A DNA stretch of 41,628 nt, from NCBI GenBank assembly GCA_910584585.1, contig CAJUBP010000043.1:1-41628 (forward strand), in the 5' to 3' direction. Shown here piece by piece: positions 24,801 to 33,692 of the stretch. The translations under genes and the position numbers were made by a program. This DNA is from an uncultured Lachnospiraceae bacterium (GTDB lineage: Bacteria; Bacillota; Clostridia; Lachnospirales; Lachnospiraceae). Within the stretch, counting starts at the first letter, position 1. Each line of letters opens with the position of its first letter. The notes under the pieces are model-generated. The model made no database searches. It was not told the DNA's origin and saw nothing but the letters and a program-made list of their open reading frames with translations.

Positions 24801-27800
24801 ATTTCCCATATACCTCTTTCCACTCCAGGCTGACGCTCTTTCCAATACTGTGGTAATACGCCAGAAACAGAAAAATCACTGCCAGCCCCAGAATTCTTCT
24901 TATGCTTCCGCCCTGTTTTGCCCAGGACACCAAACGGTAGATGATTTCTTCTTTCTCCTGCTCTGTGATTCCGTTCTCCCCCTGGAAATAGAACAGCAGA
25001 TAACTGAAACCTGCAATCATGGCAGTGGTGGCGTAAACCTGCACCCGCGGCCCTTCTCCGGTCTTCGGTTCTCCGCCCTTTGGCCCGCCCGGCGTCGGGT
25101 TGTCCGGAATCTTTGCGGGCACATCCTTCTTTCCATTGATCTTTAAGGTAATTTCCGCCGCGCTCTCATTCCCGGCATGGTCTGCCGCCTCCACCCGAAG
25201 GGTGTGCTTCCCTTCTTCCTTAATCTTCACTGTGAAATCATATTCTTTTACAAAATCCTCTGCGAAATCTTCTTCCGGAAGGGTCTTTTCCTTTCCTCCG
25301 TCCACCTTAAAGCGGATCCGGGAAATTCCTCCCGTTACATGATCTTCCATGTCATCCTTTACCGTAACCTTCACTTCCAACGGCTTTCCGCCGGCAGTTT
25401 CCTTCGTGTTGGAAAAATGGATTTCCGGGGCGTTGTCCTCCACAATGATCCCGCCTTCTTTTGCCGTCAGGGTCTTTCGGGCCGATACATTCCCGGCATA
25501 GTCCGTACAGGTCAGGTATACTTTTCCTTTGAATTCCTCTTCAACGGCAAACCGAACTTCATATTTCCCGTGATCCGCCTGCTTAAGCATGCCTCTGATC
25601 AGGACGGCAGAGGTTCCGTAAGACGCCATGGTATCCGACAGGGCATGAGTTTCCCAAAACTGCGCTTCCCCGTCCTTTTGGGTCCCATCCTCGGACGCCA
25701 GCAGATATTCCGCCTTTGCCAGTCCGCTGCCTTCCTCTGTGACCGGCACGGTGATGACCATGGTCTGCCTCTGAATGATCCAATCCAGAAAGTTCCGATA
25801 ACCTTTGCCAAAAGCGGCCTCCCCCAGGGCCGGAGCCAGCTCGTCCGCCCATCCGGCATAAAGGGTGGCGCGCAATTCCCCCGTATTGTTCTCCACCGGG
25901 CTGTCAAAGTCCCACAGATCCCCCGCAAGGCCTTTCTCATCCAGATACCAGCCCTTGAAATTATAGCCGATCCGAAGAGGCTGGGGCACTTGTTCCAAAA
26001 AGCCTCCATACCGGATCTTCTGGGAAGCCGGGGCAGTTCCCTGGCCGCCGTTTAAATCAAAGTCCACCTCGTAGATATTTCTGTCATAATACAGTTTCAA
26101 TACCAGGCTTCCGTCCTCTTCCACCTTCCCTTTTGATTTCCCGGAAGGATGGGAAAGATTCACAGTAAATCCCGTGTAAGTTTTCGGCTGCGCTTGTACT
26201 TCCTCGCCTGCTGTCCCGGTGAAATCTTCCGTGTCGTCGTCCATTCTGGCGTAATCCTCTCCTGTCAGGTTCTGGCAGTAATGCTCCACCCGGTAAGAGG
26301 CCGTCTTGGGGCCGTCAAAAACCTCTTCCCAGACTGCGTAAAGCAGCGTGTCCTGCTTCAGCGTTCCTGCAGCGCCGGCTTCATATAAAGTTCCTTCCCC
26401 GTCCGGGTCAGCGCTCCATCCCGCAAAAACATACCCTTCCCGGCGGATGGCTGGGGCAAAAGTGAATTCCGGGAATTCCTGGACCGCTTCCTGGTGGACA
26501 TTGGCGTAACCGGGCTTTGTCTCCGGATCAGGTACCGTATTTCCTCCGTTGGAGTCGTAAGTGAGGGTGATATTTTTCCTGTAAATCCCGTAATATTCGG
26601 TAAGCGGTTCCCTCAGAGTGCAGGTTCCCTGTTCTAACAGGCTGACTTCATGGCCGGTTTTGCTGACGCTCCAGCCCAGGGGTTCCCAACCGGAAAACTC
26701 TTCAAGAAGCGGAGCGGTAACGGTCCCTTCCTGGGCCGTTTCTTCCTCTGCAGCCATTTCTGTCCGAATCCGCACCGGATCTCCCGAATGGAAATTTGCA
26801 AGAAAAGTCCGCTTCCCCTTTTCCCGATATACCGCGTATAAAACTATGTCGTCTTTTGTTTCCAGGGTATCCCCCGGCTGATACAGAGAAGTCTGGCCTT
26901 CCGCCCGGACCATACTCCATCCCAGGAATTCATAGCCTTCTCTGGCAGGGCCGTCTTCTATAGTAAACACTGCCTTTTGATATCCGATTTCTTCCTCATG
27001 CACATTGGCATAGCAGGGCTTTGATACCGGAGCCGGCCCTTGCGTTCCTTCGCCGGCATCGTAGGAAAGGGTGGTTTCCCGCTGATAAATTCCATAGTAT
27101 TTCCCGGCGGTTTCTGTCAGGGCGCAGGTTCCATCCATCCCAATGCCGGCAGTATACTCCGAGGGATTTTCATTCCATCCCAGGGGCTCCCAGTCCGGAA
27201 AATCCCTTAAAAGCGGTGCTTTTATGGGCTCTTCTATAACAGATTCCTCCACTTTCCTTTCTTCGCGAAGGGGTTCTGAAGGCTCCGGGCCGCCGGAATA
27301 GAAATCCGCTGACAAGATTTTATACTCTCTTGTCAGATAAATCTCATTCTCCTCTTCATCCAGTTTCAGAATCCATTTCCCGCCGCTTTCGCCAACATCC
27401 ACAAAAGATATTTTTTTCCTGTCTTCCTCTGTCAGGCGGCAGCTTTCCGTTCCTTTTGCAATCACGTAATGCTCCGCCGCCTCCAGGTAAACCATTACCG
27501 GTGCGCTTAAGGCCTCGCTTACGATAATCTTCCGGGGCATTTCGTTCTGGGAATCTAAGTAAATGCCGTCTGCCGAGGAATCTATTCCACCCCCGAACCG
27601 CACATCCCCGGACATTTCAAAATGAGTTTCATATGCCGCAGCGCCTTCTGAGGAAAGGCAGGCTCCCCCGCTTCCCTTATATTTTTCCGTATAGCATTTA
27701 TTTTCCTGAAAAGTTCCCCCGGACAGATACGTTTCCGTTCCCGCGGCATTACTGTGAAAAATGGCTCCGCCGGAATTTATGGCAGTATTTCTGGAAAACT

Positions 27801-29742
27801 GCCCTCCATTGACATACAATTTTGACGACTGATTGTAAAACACTCCTCCCTTCCGTGCGCTGCACCACTGAATCTTACAGTCCTCATTTATTCTCACTGT
27901 ACTGGAATTGCAATAAACCGCTCCTCCGCACCCTTTTGCAGAACAGCGCGAAATGACGCAGCCCTGGAAATCCGCCTCTGTCTGCCCCCATAACGCAACG
28001 GCTCCTCCGTTATTTGATGCGCTGCAATTTTCAATCACACAGTCTTTGCCTAAGGTTACGTTCATTGAACCGCAAATAATTGCCCCTCCATCCCCCTCTG
28101 CAGAACAGTGCGAGATCGTGCAATTCAGAAGTTTTACTGATGCATTGTTATATTCTGTAACAATTGCTCCCCCGTTTCCATTTGCACCTGCTGCATCATC
28201 ACCAATCCTTCTTACCGCCCCGCAATTTTCAATCCGGCAGCCATTGTCCAGTGTCAACGTGCAGCTTCCGCTGCAAAAAGCCGCTCCTCCATAGCTTGCC
28301 GTACAGTCCGAAATCGTACAGTCCAAAAGCTCTGCCCTTGCACGGGAGGCCCAAAACAGATAAACCGCCCCTCCGTATCCAGTTACAAAACCTGGCCGGG
28401 AATAGCCTCTGGTATGACAGTTCTGAATCTTGCAGCCGGCTTCCACTTTAAGCGCTCCCCTGACCCTTATCATGGCATAGGAAGCTTCCAGCCCTTTACC
28501 GTCCACCGTTATTCCCCGCATGGTAAGGGCAGCATCTTGGGCCACATCAATCACGACATCTTTATTTCCTCTTGCGATGGTTCCTCCGCCCTGAATTGTG
28601 ACGTTTCCACTTATATCGAGAGAGCCATTGAGAGTCAGAGTAGCTCCTTCCTCAATTACAAGATTTCCTCCGGATAAAGTTCTTCTAGTCCAGGACGTAT
28701 CCCCAGTAATGACAATATCACCAGAAACAGGAGAAATCAGAGATTCCAGTTCCCCTGGCCCTAGGCCATATTCCTTGATTTCTTCTGTTTCTTCCGCTGC
28801 CCTGGATCCGGCTCTCCTTCTCTGATCAGCCGGTTTCCCGCTTTCTCCTTCTCCCCGGGAACCTTCCGCTTTTTTTACTGTAACCTGAATCTCAGGCAAT
28901 GATATGCCTTTTGCCGGCACATACTGTTTGGGCAGAACCGGAGTAAAAACATATAACCCTTCTGTCTTTGGATCATAAGACGGGACGCTGGCCCAGGTAA
29001 TATTTTCGATCATAACAGTTTCTTCCAGGCTGGTATTGACGCCCGCTTCCGATTCTGGAATTTCTGGCTCTCCTGCTTCCGGCTCTGGCATTTCCGGCTC
29101 TCCCGGTTTCGGCTCTGGAGCTTCCGATGCTCCCGCTTCCGGCTCTGAAGTTTCTGGCTCTCCCGCTTCCGGCTCTGGAGCTTCCGATGCTCCCGGTCCC
29201 GGCTCTGAAGTTTCTGGCTCTCCCGTTTCCGGCTCTGGAGTTTCCGACCCTCCCGTTTCTTGCTCCGGAGTTTCTGGCTCTGATTCCGGGATTTCTGCTG
29301 TGCCCGTTTCCGGCTCCGGGGCTTTTGCCGTATCCGCCTCTGACTCCTGCTCTGGGGCTTTTGCCGCCCCGGACTCTGACTTCTGTTCCAAGTCAGCTCC
29401 CTGCATTTCAACCCCTTGCTCCAACTGGACTGAATCCGCCGGACTACCGGCAGGCTCAGTCTCCAGAGGAATGCAGACCGCTTCCAGCGTCTCCGGCAGA
29501 TTCAGTTCTTCCAGAGACGTCCCCGGTTCCAGAGTCTGGTACTTGATTTCCTGGGATAAATCCGAAAAGGACAGGATTTGTTTCCCTGGTTCTTCCGCCT
29601 GGACTTTGAAACCGTAAAACTCTATCGGCAATGACGCCAGCAGCAGGCAGACGCAGAGCAGCGCCGACAAAAGTTTCTGCCGAACCGGGTGACGCCGCCC
29701 GGGACGTGATTTTTCGGAAAAGTTATTTTTTTCTGTTTTCAT
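24799..29742 (-). CDS. Large secreted surface protein: beta-helix plus InlB-like repeats
   Basis: A 1647-residue exported protein. A long signal peptide covers residues 1-49 (basic start, LLSALLCVCLLLASL, then VQA|EE). About 120-245 is a Pro/Glu-rich disordered stalk of PEPE[A/T]GEPE-type repeats. About 370-740 is a right-handed beta-helix with recurring C.I..C.A...GGA turns (as in polymorphic membrane proteins). About 900-1330 holds InlB B-type (Flg_new) repeats ending in GYxFxGW and LYAxW, with a MucBP-like SYRVEHYCQNL unit. Ig-like modules follow. The C-terminus has PKTGE near 1560, a hydrophobic segment, about 25 charged residues and a second hydrophobic segment (ILGLAVIFLFLAYY). PKTGE resembles a sortase site, but the long tail after it is unusual. 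The ribosome site is weak and distant (AAAGGA). Confidence 0.85.
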   Translation of the reverse strand: MKTEKNNFSEKSRPGRRHPVRQKLLSALLCVCLLLASLPIEFYGFKVQAEEPGKQILSFSDLSQEIKYQTLEPGTSLEELNLPETLEAVCIPLETEPAGSPADSVQLEQGVEMQGADLEQKSESGAAKAPEQESEADTAKAPEPETGTAEIPESEPETPEQETGGSETPEPETGEPETSEPGPGASEAPEPEAGEPETSEPEAGASEAPEPKPGEPEMPEPEAGEPEIPESEAGVNTSLEETVMIENITWASVPSYDPKTEGLYVFTPVLPKQYVPAKGISLPEIQVTVKKAEGSRGEGESGKPADQRRRAGSRAAEETEEIKEYGLGPGELESLISPVSGDIVITGDTSWTRRTLSGGNLVIEEGATLTLNGSLDISGNVTIQGGGTIARGNKDVVIDVAQDAALTMRGITVDGKGLEASYAMIRVRGALKVEAGCKIQNCHTRGYSRPGFVTGYGGAVYLFWASRARAELLDCTISDCTASYGGAAFCSGSCTLTLDNGCRIENCGAVRRIGDDAAGANGNGGAIVTEYNNASVKLLNCTISHCSAEGDGGAIICGSMNVTLGKDCVIENCSASNNGGAVALWGQTEADFQGCVISRCSAKGCGGAVYCNSSTVRINEDCKIQWCSARKGGVFYNQSSKLYVNGGQFSRNTAINSGGAIFHSNAAGTETYLSGGTFQENKCYTEKYKGSGGACLSSEGAAAYETHFEMSGDVRFGGGIDSSADGIYLDSQNEMPRKIIVSEALSAPVMVYLEAAEHYVIAKGTESCRLTEEDRKKISFVDVGESGGKWILKLDEEENEIYLTREYKILSADFYSGGPEPSEPLREERKVEESVIEEPIKAPLLRDFPDWEPLGWNENPSEYTAGIGMDGTCALTETAGKYYGIYQRETTLSYDAGEGTQGPAPVSKPCYANVHEEEIGYQKAVFTIEDGPAREGYEFLGWSMVRAEGQTSLYQPGDTLETKDDIVLYAVYREKGKRTFLANFHSGDPVRIRTEMAAEEETAQEGTVTAPLLEEFSGWEPLGWSVSKTGHEVSLLEQGTCTLREPLTEYYGIYRKNITLTYDSNGGNTVPDPETKPGYANVHQEAVQEFPEFTFAPAIRREGYVFAGWSADPDGEGTLYEAGAAGTLKQDTLLYAVWEEVFDGPKTASYRVEHYCQNLTGEDYARMDDDTEDFTGTAGEEVQAQPKTYTGFTVNLSHPSGKSKGKVEEDGSLVLKLYYDRNIYEVDFDLNGGQGTAPASQKIRYGGFLEQVPQPLRIGYNFKGWYLDEKGLAGDLWDFDSPVENNTGELRATLYAGWADELAPALGEAAFGKGYRNFLDWIIQRQTMVITVPVTEEGSGLAKAEYLLASEDGTQKDGEAQFWETHALSDTMASYGTSAVLIRGMLKQADHGKYEVRFAVEEEFKGKVYLTCTDYAGNVSARKTLTAKEGGIIVEDNAPEIHFSNTKETAGGKPLEVKVTVKDDMEDHVTGGISRIRFKVDGGKEKTLPEEDFAEDFVKEYDFTVKIKEEGKHTLRVEAADHAGNESAAEITLKINGKKDVPAKIPDNPTPGGPKGGEPKTGEGPRVQVYATTAMIAGFSYLLFYFQGENGITEQEKEEIIYRLVSWAKQGGSIRRILGLAVIFLFLAYYHSIGKSVSLEWKEVYGK
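29085..29345 (-). repeat. Low-complexity repeat encoding the Pro/Glu-rich stalk
   Basis: Degenerate tandem units built from GGCTCTGGAG/GCTTCC-type strings encode PEPEAGEPE, SEPGPG and ASEAPEP blocks of the surface protein. Unit length is irregular (about 12-36 bp). Such arrays often change length between strains. Confidence 0.8.
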
Positions 29743-30077
29743 TTTAACTTACATTCCTTTCGCTTCGCACAGGCACAAATAGACAATGAAACAACAAGCT
29801 TTGTGTCTTCTTTTACTTTGTTTCTATGATATACTCTTCTTATGCAGGTACACTACAGAGCACAGAGAAGGAAGTAGAATTGATTCCTCCGCTTTTCGGA
29901 ATAAAGTCCGCATTTTAACATTGCTCAACAACTCCTTCACATAACAAATATAAAAGGTTTGGGAAGAAAACCCTTTCCAATCTGCTTGTGCACCCATATC
30001 AGACTTTTGAAAATTACTCTTGTCTATTCTTCACTCTCACTCAATCTTATTCTGTTTACCACTTACACTTCCTGCAA
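29743..30077. other. 335-bp intergenic stretch, little recognised
   Basis: It lies between the start of the surface-protein gene and the end of the KilA-N gene, both on the minus strand. It is AT-rich. A minus-strand promoter for the surface protein must be here or upstream, but no clear -35/-10 pair was seen (TATATC near 29828-29833 is a weak -10). AAAGGAATGTAA just before the gene places a start-stop pair between the ribosome site and the ATG. Confidence 0.4.
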
Positions 30078-30920
30078 TCACTTTTCCTCAATCAATTTTA
30101 TCTGTTCCGCCGCATTAAGAACATTCAACTGATACTCCGCAATTTCTTTTATAATCTGAAACCTTTCTGCCTTGTTTCTACCCTCGCGAATCATTTGCGC
30201 ATTATGCGTTTCCAAATTAGATAAAACCGTAAGCTCGTTAATTGAGGCAAAATCCCTCACATTATTTTTTTCCGCCAGTTCAGGATTTTCATCCCGCCAT
30301 GCTTTCGCAGTAAATCCGAATAATGCAACATTTAAAATATCCGCTTCTTCTGCATATGCTAGCCACTCCAAATTTTCTTTATAATTTCCTGAAGGGATCA
30401 AGTAATTTTTTACCGCATCTGTTTGAATCAAATAATTGTTTTTAGACAGAAATCTTTTTGCATCCCACTCAATTTTCTTAGTATCGTTCTCTGCTTCTTT
30501 CAGCCTTTGAAATTCTTTGATCAAATATAGTTTAAAAACAGGACTGATTGCTGAAGCAAATTCAAACGCAATATCTTTATGTGCATACGTTCCTCCATAT
30601 CTTCCACGTTTCACAAATAATCCTATCGCTTCAGTCTTTTCAATCCATTCTGAAACACTCAACACAAATGTATGTAAACCTGCCTCGCATTTAAAGTGGT
30701 CGAATTCGACCACTTTAAATGCAGGATTATAAATCTGTTCCCATGTGCCCAAAAATTCCAATGTCGTTCTGTTTCGCATCCAGTTTTTTACAACATCTGC
30801 TCCCCTGGACTCCCCGACTTTAGCTTTTGCAATATCAGTAATACAGATATAATCGTCAAAATTTTCCTCTGAAATAGTAATATTGATGTTTTGCACCACA
30901 ATCACTTTATTTTTTCTCAT
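30078..30920 (-). CDS. KilA-N domain protein
   Basis: A 280-residue protein with an N-terminal KilA-N DNA-binding-like domain (about 1-115: DYICITDIAKAK, then WMRNRTTLEFLGTWEQIYNPAF, GLHTFVLSVSEWIEKT and GRYGGTYAHKDIAFEFASAISPVFKLYLIKEFQRLKE). A helical C-terminal part follows. The start at 30920 has GGGAG 8 bases upstream; the open frame to 30950 does not. KilA-N proteins are common in phages and mobile islands, where their role is poorly understood. It stands alone, is AT-richer than its neighbours, and probably arrived by transfer. A perfect palindrome interrupts the region coding for residues 67-78. Confidence 0.85.
   Translation of the reverse strand: MRKNKVIVVQNINITISEENFDDYICITDIAKAKVGESRGADVVKNWMRNRTTLEFLGTWEQIYNPAFKVVEFDHFKCEAGLHTFVLSVSEWIEKTEAIGLFVKRGRYGGTYAHKDIAFEFASAISPVFKLYLIKEFQRLKEAENDTKKIEWDAKRFLSKNNYLIQTDAVKNYLIPSGNYKENLEWLAYAEEADILNVALFGFTAKAWRDENPELAEKNNVRDFASINELTVLSNLETHNAQMIREGRNKAERFQIIKEIAEYQLNVLNAAEQIKLIEEK
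30687..30722. repeat. Perfect 36-bp palindrome inside the KilA-N gene
   Basis: Every base from 30687 to 30722 pairs with its mirror partner around a centre at 30704/30705 (core GTCGAATTCGAC, arms CATTTAAAGTGG). It encodes FKVVEFDHFKC of the KilA-N domain. It could form a cruciform in DNA or a hairpin of up to 16-17 bp in mRNA. Confidence 0.97.
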
Positions 30921-31016
30921 TCTTTTTCTCCCGTATTGCCTTGATGACAACCCTATTACATATATTAAAAATTATCATGTTGTCTTTATTTTTTCTGTTT
31001 TCATTTTATCACACTC

Positions 31017-31715
31017 CTACTTATGATCCATCCGCTTATTATGAAAATGCCCATACAGGGCAAACAGCCCCATTGCCCCAAACGCGCACAAGGTAAGCGT
31101 AAGCCCTGCCACAGCGATAAACACCGCAAATATAATAAAAACAATCCCGCCGACAATAATTCCAGCCTCAATTTTTTCCTTTTTCTCTTTGCTAATTTTG
31201 CTTTTGCCCAATATCAGGACTATCACAAGAACCGCCAGAATTCCCCCGCTGATCACAAGAAACACAATGCCTATCCGGGTTGAAATATTCAGATCATAAC
31301 CTTTTATATAGAATTCCTCTGGATTTGCCGGATTGTAGCCAATCATCACATATTCGCCTATCTCAAAGGTTCTGGAACTGGAGCTGGCATTTGTTTCGCC
31401 GGTAAAAATCTCATTTCTCACCTGATATTCCACAACCGGAGTGTATGTACGATTCCTGCCTCTGTTCGAAGAATTCTTCCTGTATTTGATCACTTTCCCC
31501 TCTGCCGCCCCACTGCAGGTTTCCTCCCTCATATGGGCAGAATAGCAAAGCCCTGCGCCGATGGCGCCAAACCCGAGAACAAACGCTACCAAAAATAAAA
31601 TCAGCGCAATACTCCCGGCGGATTTTTTGCTGGACTGTCCCGGCGCGTCAGGGACTTTCTCCATTTGTTCCCCCATTCTTTTCTCTTTTCCTGAATCAAT
31701 TCCATTTGTATCCAT
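31017..31715 (-). CDS. DUF3592-like membrane protein
   Basis: A 232-residue integral membrane protein. A hydrophilic N-terminus (about 1-33) precedes TM1 (SIALILFLVAFVLGFGAIGAG). An extracytoplasmic beta-domain typical of DUF3592 follows (about 65-135: EGKVIKYRKNSSNRG, YTPVVEYQV, then VMIGYNPANPEEFYI). Then come TM2 (IGIVFLVISGGILAVLVIVLIL), a charged loop, and TM3/TM4. GGGAGG lies 10 bases before the ATG at 31715. Function of the family is unknown. Confidence 0.75.
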   Translation of the reverse strand: MDTNGIDSGKEKRMGEQMEKVPDAPGQSSKKSAGSIALILFLVAFVLGFGAIGAGLCYSAHMREETCSGAAEGKVIKYRKNSSNRGRNRTYTPVVEYQVRNEIFTGETNASSSSRTFEIGEYVMIGYNPANPEEFYIKGYDLNISTRIGIVFLVISGGILAVLVIVLILGKSKISKEKKEKIEAGIIVGGIVFIIFAVFIAVAGLTLTLCAFGAMGLFALYGHFHNKRMDHK

Positions 31716-31847
31716 AGAACCCGCACCTCCCTGTTCTTTCCAATATCCTACCACAAACCCGTTTCCTTTTCAATTGTTCCACGGAGTGCAGAACCTGAAA
31801 ATTTCTCTCTGATTCGAATCGCTCCGCTCCGAAAACGGGCAGACTCC

Positions 31848-31878
31848 GTAACAGTGAAGCCGAAGGCTGAACTGTTAC
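31848..31878 (-). other. Hairpin with a cUUCGg-type loop
   Basis: GTAACAGT pairs with ACTGTTAC, enclosing AGCC/GGCT. On the minus strand the loop reads C-TTCG-G, the very stable tetraloop. On the plus strand it is followed by AAATTTTTAC, so it could also stop plus-strand transcription. It sits in the 277-bp gap between the DUF3592 gene and the hemerythrin gene. Confidence 0.6.
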
Positions 31879-31907
31879 AAATTTTTACACTTTACCCTCT
31901 TTCTATC

Positions 31908-31936
31908 TTGATTCTGAACAGAAACAGCTGTAAAAT
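31908..31936 (+). promoter_or_regulatory. Hemerythrin promoter
   Basis: TTGATT (31908-31913), 17-bp spacer, TAAAAT (31931-31936), giving a leader of about 50 bases before the hemerythrin ATG. Confidence 0.7.
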
Positions 31937-31992
31937 AATACCAGTATTTTTCATACTGTCAACAAATCATATGAGATCAAGGAGATGAAATT

Positions 31993-32394
31993 ATGTACGA
32001 AATGAAACCAGAATACTACACCGGAATAGAGGCCATTGACAAGGAACACTCCAGACTGTTTGAACTGGCGCAGGAAACCAAGGATTTGCTTTGTGATGAT
32101 TTTATCCTGGATAAAACCGACAACTTAATTCATCTAATTTCTGAATTAATCAATTACACCCGGACACATTTTTCTCATGAAGAAGAATATCAGAGAAGCG
32201 TCAATTACCCGGATATTGAAGCGCACATTGCCCTGCACCGCAAATTTGAAGACAAACTGATGGAATTCGATTTTGATTCTCTGGGAGACGACTATACCAG
32301 CCAGAACGCAACTGTGGAAGAACTGCTGGGATTTCTGACCTCCTGGCTGATCAACCATATTCTCCAGGAAGATATGCGGTATGTGAAAAAATAG
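31993..32394 (+). CDS. Bacteriohemerythrin
   Basis: A 133-residue four-helix-bundle protein with a di-iron oxygen-binding site. Iron ligands fit the family pattern: H19 (AIDKEH), H59 and a nearby glutamate (RTHFSHEEEY), H78 and H82 (EAHIALH), and H...D in NHILQEDMRY near 118-123. Length is normal for a single-domain bacteriohemerythrin. In anaerobes it probably binds or senses oxygen or protects from it. AAGGAGATG lies before the ATG. Monocistronic, with its own promoter and a strong terminator. Confidence 0.92.
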   Translation: MYEMKPEYYTGIEAIDKEHSRLFELAQETKDLLCDDFILDKTDNLIHLISELINYTRTHFSHEEEYQRSVNYPDIEAHIALHRKFEDKLMEFDFDSLGDDYTSQNATVEELLGFLTSWLINHILQEDMRYVKK

Positions 32395-32474
32395 TGGAAT
32401 GTTTCATGCCGCTGTACATACCCTTCGGCGCATGGAGGCTCAATCGTGTCCCTGCGCATGTCTCCGCACACGCC

Positions 32475-32515
32475 AAAACCCGGGGCGCTGCCGCGATTGG
32501 CACGCCCCGGGTTTT
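32475..32515. terminator. Strong bidirectional terminator
   Basis: A perfect 13-bp stem: AAAACCCGGGGCG (32475-32487) pairs with 32503-32515, with a 15-base loop that itself contains TGCC/GGCA. A/T tracts on both sides allow termination in either direction. It separates the convergent hemerythrin and pspC genes. Confidence 0.92.
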
Positions 32516-32537
32516 GCTTTCGCCGTCTCTTCCTCCG

Positions 32538-32723
32538 TTACATTTCTTCCGGCATAATCACTGCCGCCACCAGGTATACAAAGATCCCTGTAGTTGTGCA
32601 GCCCAGCAGCACAAATAACAGGCGGATAATTGTCGGGTCAATGTTAAAATATTCTCCCACACCTCCGCATACACCGCAAATCACCCGATTGGTTCTTGAC
32701 TTAAATAATCTTCTCGGTTCCAT
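32538..32723 (-). CDS. PspC-domain membrane protein
   Basis: A 61-residue protein consisting of a PspC domain: a charged N-terminus (RRLFKSRTNR), the signature ICGVCGGVGEYFNIDPTIIRLLF, and a transmembrane helix ending in IMPEE. AAGGA lies 6 bases before the ATG at 32723; an ATG 6 bases upstream is too close. Last gene of the PadR-DUF1700-DUF4097-PspC operon, 18 bp after DUF4097. PspC-like proteins are linked to envelope stress; its partners here are membrane proteins. Confidence 0.88.
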   Translation of the reverse strand: MEPRRLFKSRTNRVICGVCGGVGEYFNIDPTIIRLLFVLLGCTTTGIFVYLVAAVIMPEEM

Positions 32724-32741
32724 ATTCATTCCTTCTTTCTA

Positions 32742-33692
32742 TTATTCTGTAAAAGTGACATGCACCTCTCCCACATCGCAGTTAATATCCATTTCCCTGC
32801 TTCCGTCATTTTCAATTTCACGTCCTGAACCCACTCCGCTGAACTCATTTCCACCGACACGCACACTTCCCACTGCGCAGTCTACATCGTAGCTGTAATC
32901 GGATTCTTTTCCGGCGGCCGTCACCTCAATCTGGCCGACGCCGCATTCAATCTCTACGGTATCCGCTTCTATGCGTTCCGCTGTCAGCTGGCCCAGCCCT
33001 GCGCTTAATTCCAGGCTTCCTGCAACAACCTCTGACAGTAAGATCTGGCCTGCGCCCACCTGGGCGGATAACTCCTCTGAGGCTGTAAGTTTCTTATTGA
33101 CGCTGCACATCCCTGCATCTACATTAATACTAATCTCTTTCGCTGTCAATGGCATATTGATATCAATAAACCCTGCGTCCTGCTCTATATTGATGGAATT
33201 CAGCCATGGCTCTTCCAGCGCTTTTTCCGGAATCTGCATGGTAATCTTGACGCTGTCGTCATCCCGCGTCCAGCTTGCCCCTTTTTCTTCAAGATACAAG
33301 GTCTTTCCGCTGACGTAAGCCTCTACCTGCCGCTTATGGTTCTTTTTCCGGTATTCCACAAAAACGTAGATGGTTTCCTCATCTTTTCCGCTTCTTTCTA
33401 TGGTAATTCCGCCGTAATCTAAATCCATTTCCAAATCCCGTATCTCTTTCCTGGAAAACGCAAAGGATTCAGAGTCCTTGCTTTCCCAGATGGTTTTCCC
33501 GTCGTCTCCCCGGTCCCTGCGGTCAGAAATAAATGGTATATGAAAAGGCCCGATGGAAAATTCTCCTTCTTCCACTTCATCCCAGAAATCTGAGAAACTA
33601 AAGCCGATTCCAAGTCCCACCGCACAGAATATACTGCCCAAAATCACCAGGATCAATGTAACGATCAACGCTGCCTTTGTAAAATTCTTCAT
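32742..33692 (-). CDS. DUF4097-family membrane-anchored protein
   Basis: A 316-residue protein with one N-terminal TM helix (ALIVTLILVILGSIFCAVGLGIGF, about 8-31). A long extracytoplasmic region follows, with recurring short strands ending in I.VDAG, AQVGAG, ELSAGLG, EIECGVG and VDCAVG, the ladder-like DUF4097 'putative adhesin' beta-helix. The start at 33692 has GGAG 8 bases upstream and overlaps the DUF1700 stop as ATGA; the frame is open further up without a ribosome site. The linkage with DUF1700 and PspC suggests an envelope-sensing or envelope-repair module. Confidence 0.85.
   Translation of the reverse strand: MKNFTKAALIVTLILVILGSIFCAVGLGIGFSFSDFWDEVEEGEFSIGPFHIPFISDRRDRGDDGKTIWESKDSESFAFSRKEIRDLEMDLDYGGITIERSGKDEETIYVFVEYRKKNHKRQVEAYVSGKTLYLEEKGASWTRDDDSVKITMQIPEKALEEPWLNSINIEQDAGFIDINMPLTAKEISINVDAGMCSVNKKLTASEELSAQVGAGQILLSEVVAGSLELSAGLGQLTAERIEADTVEIECGVGQIEVTAAGKESDYSYDVDCAVGSVRVGGNEFSGVGSGREIENDGSREMDINCDVGEVHVTFTE

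Noticed and set aside
29010..29617. Overlapping frames in the Pro/Glu stalk region
   Set aside because: Low-complexity repeats keep all frames open. Only the surface-protein frame has a signal peptide and domains.
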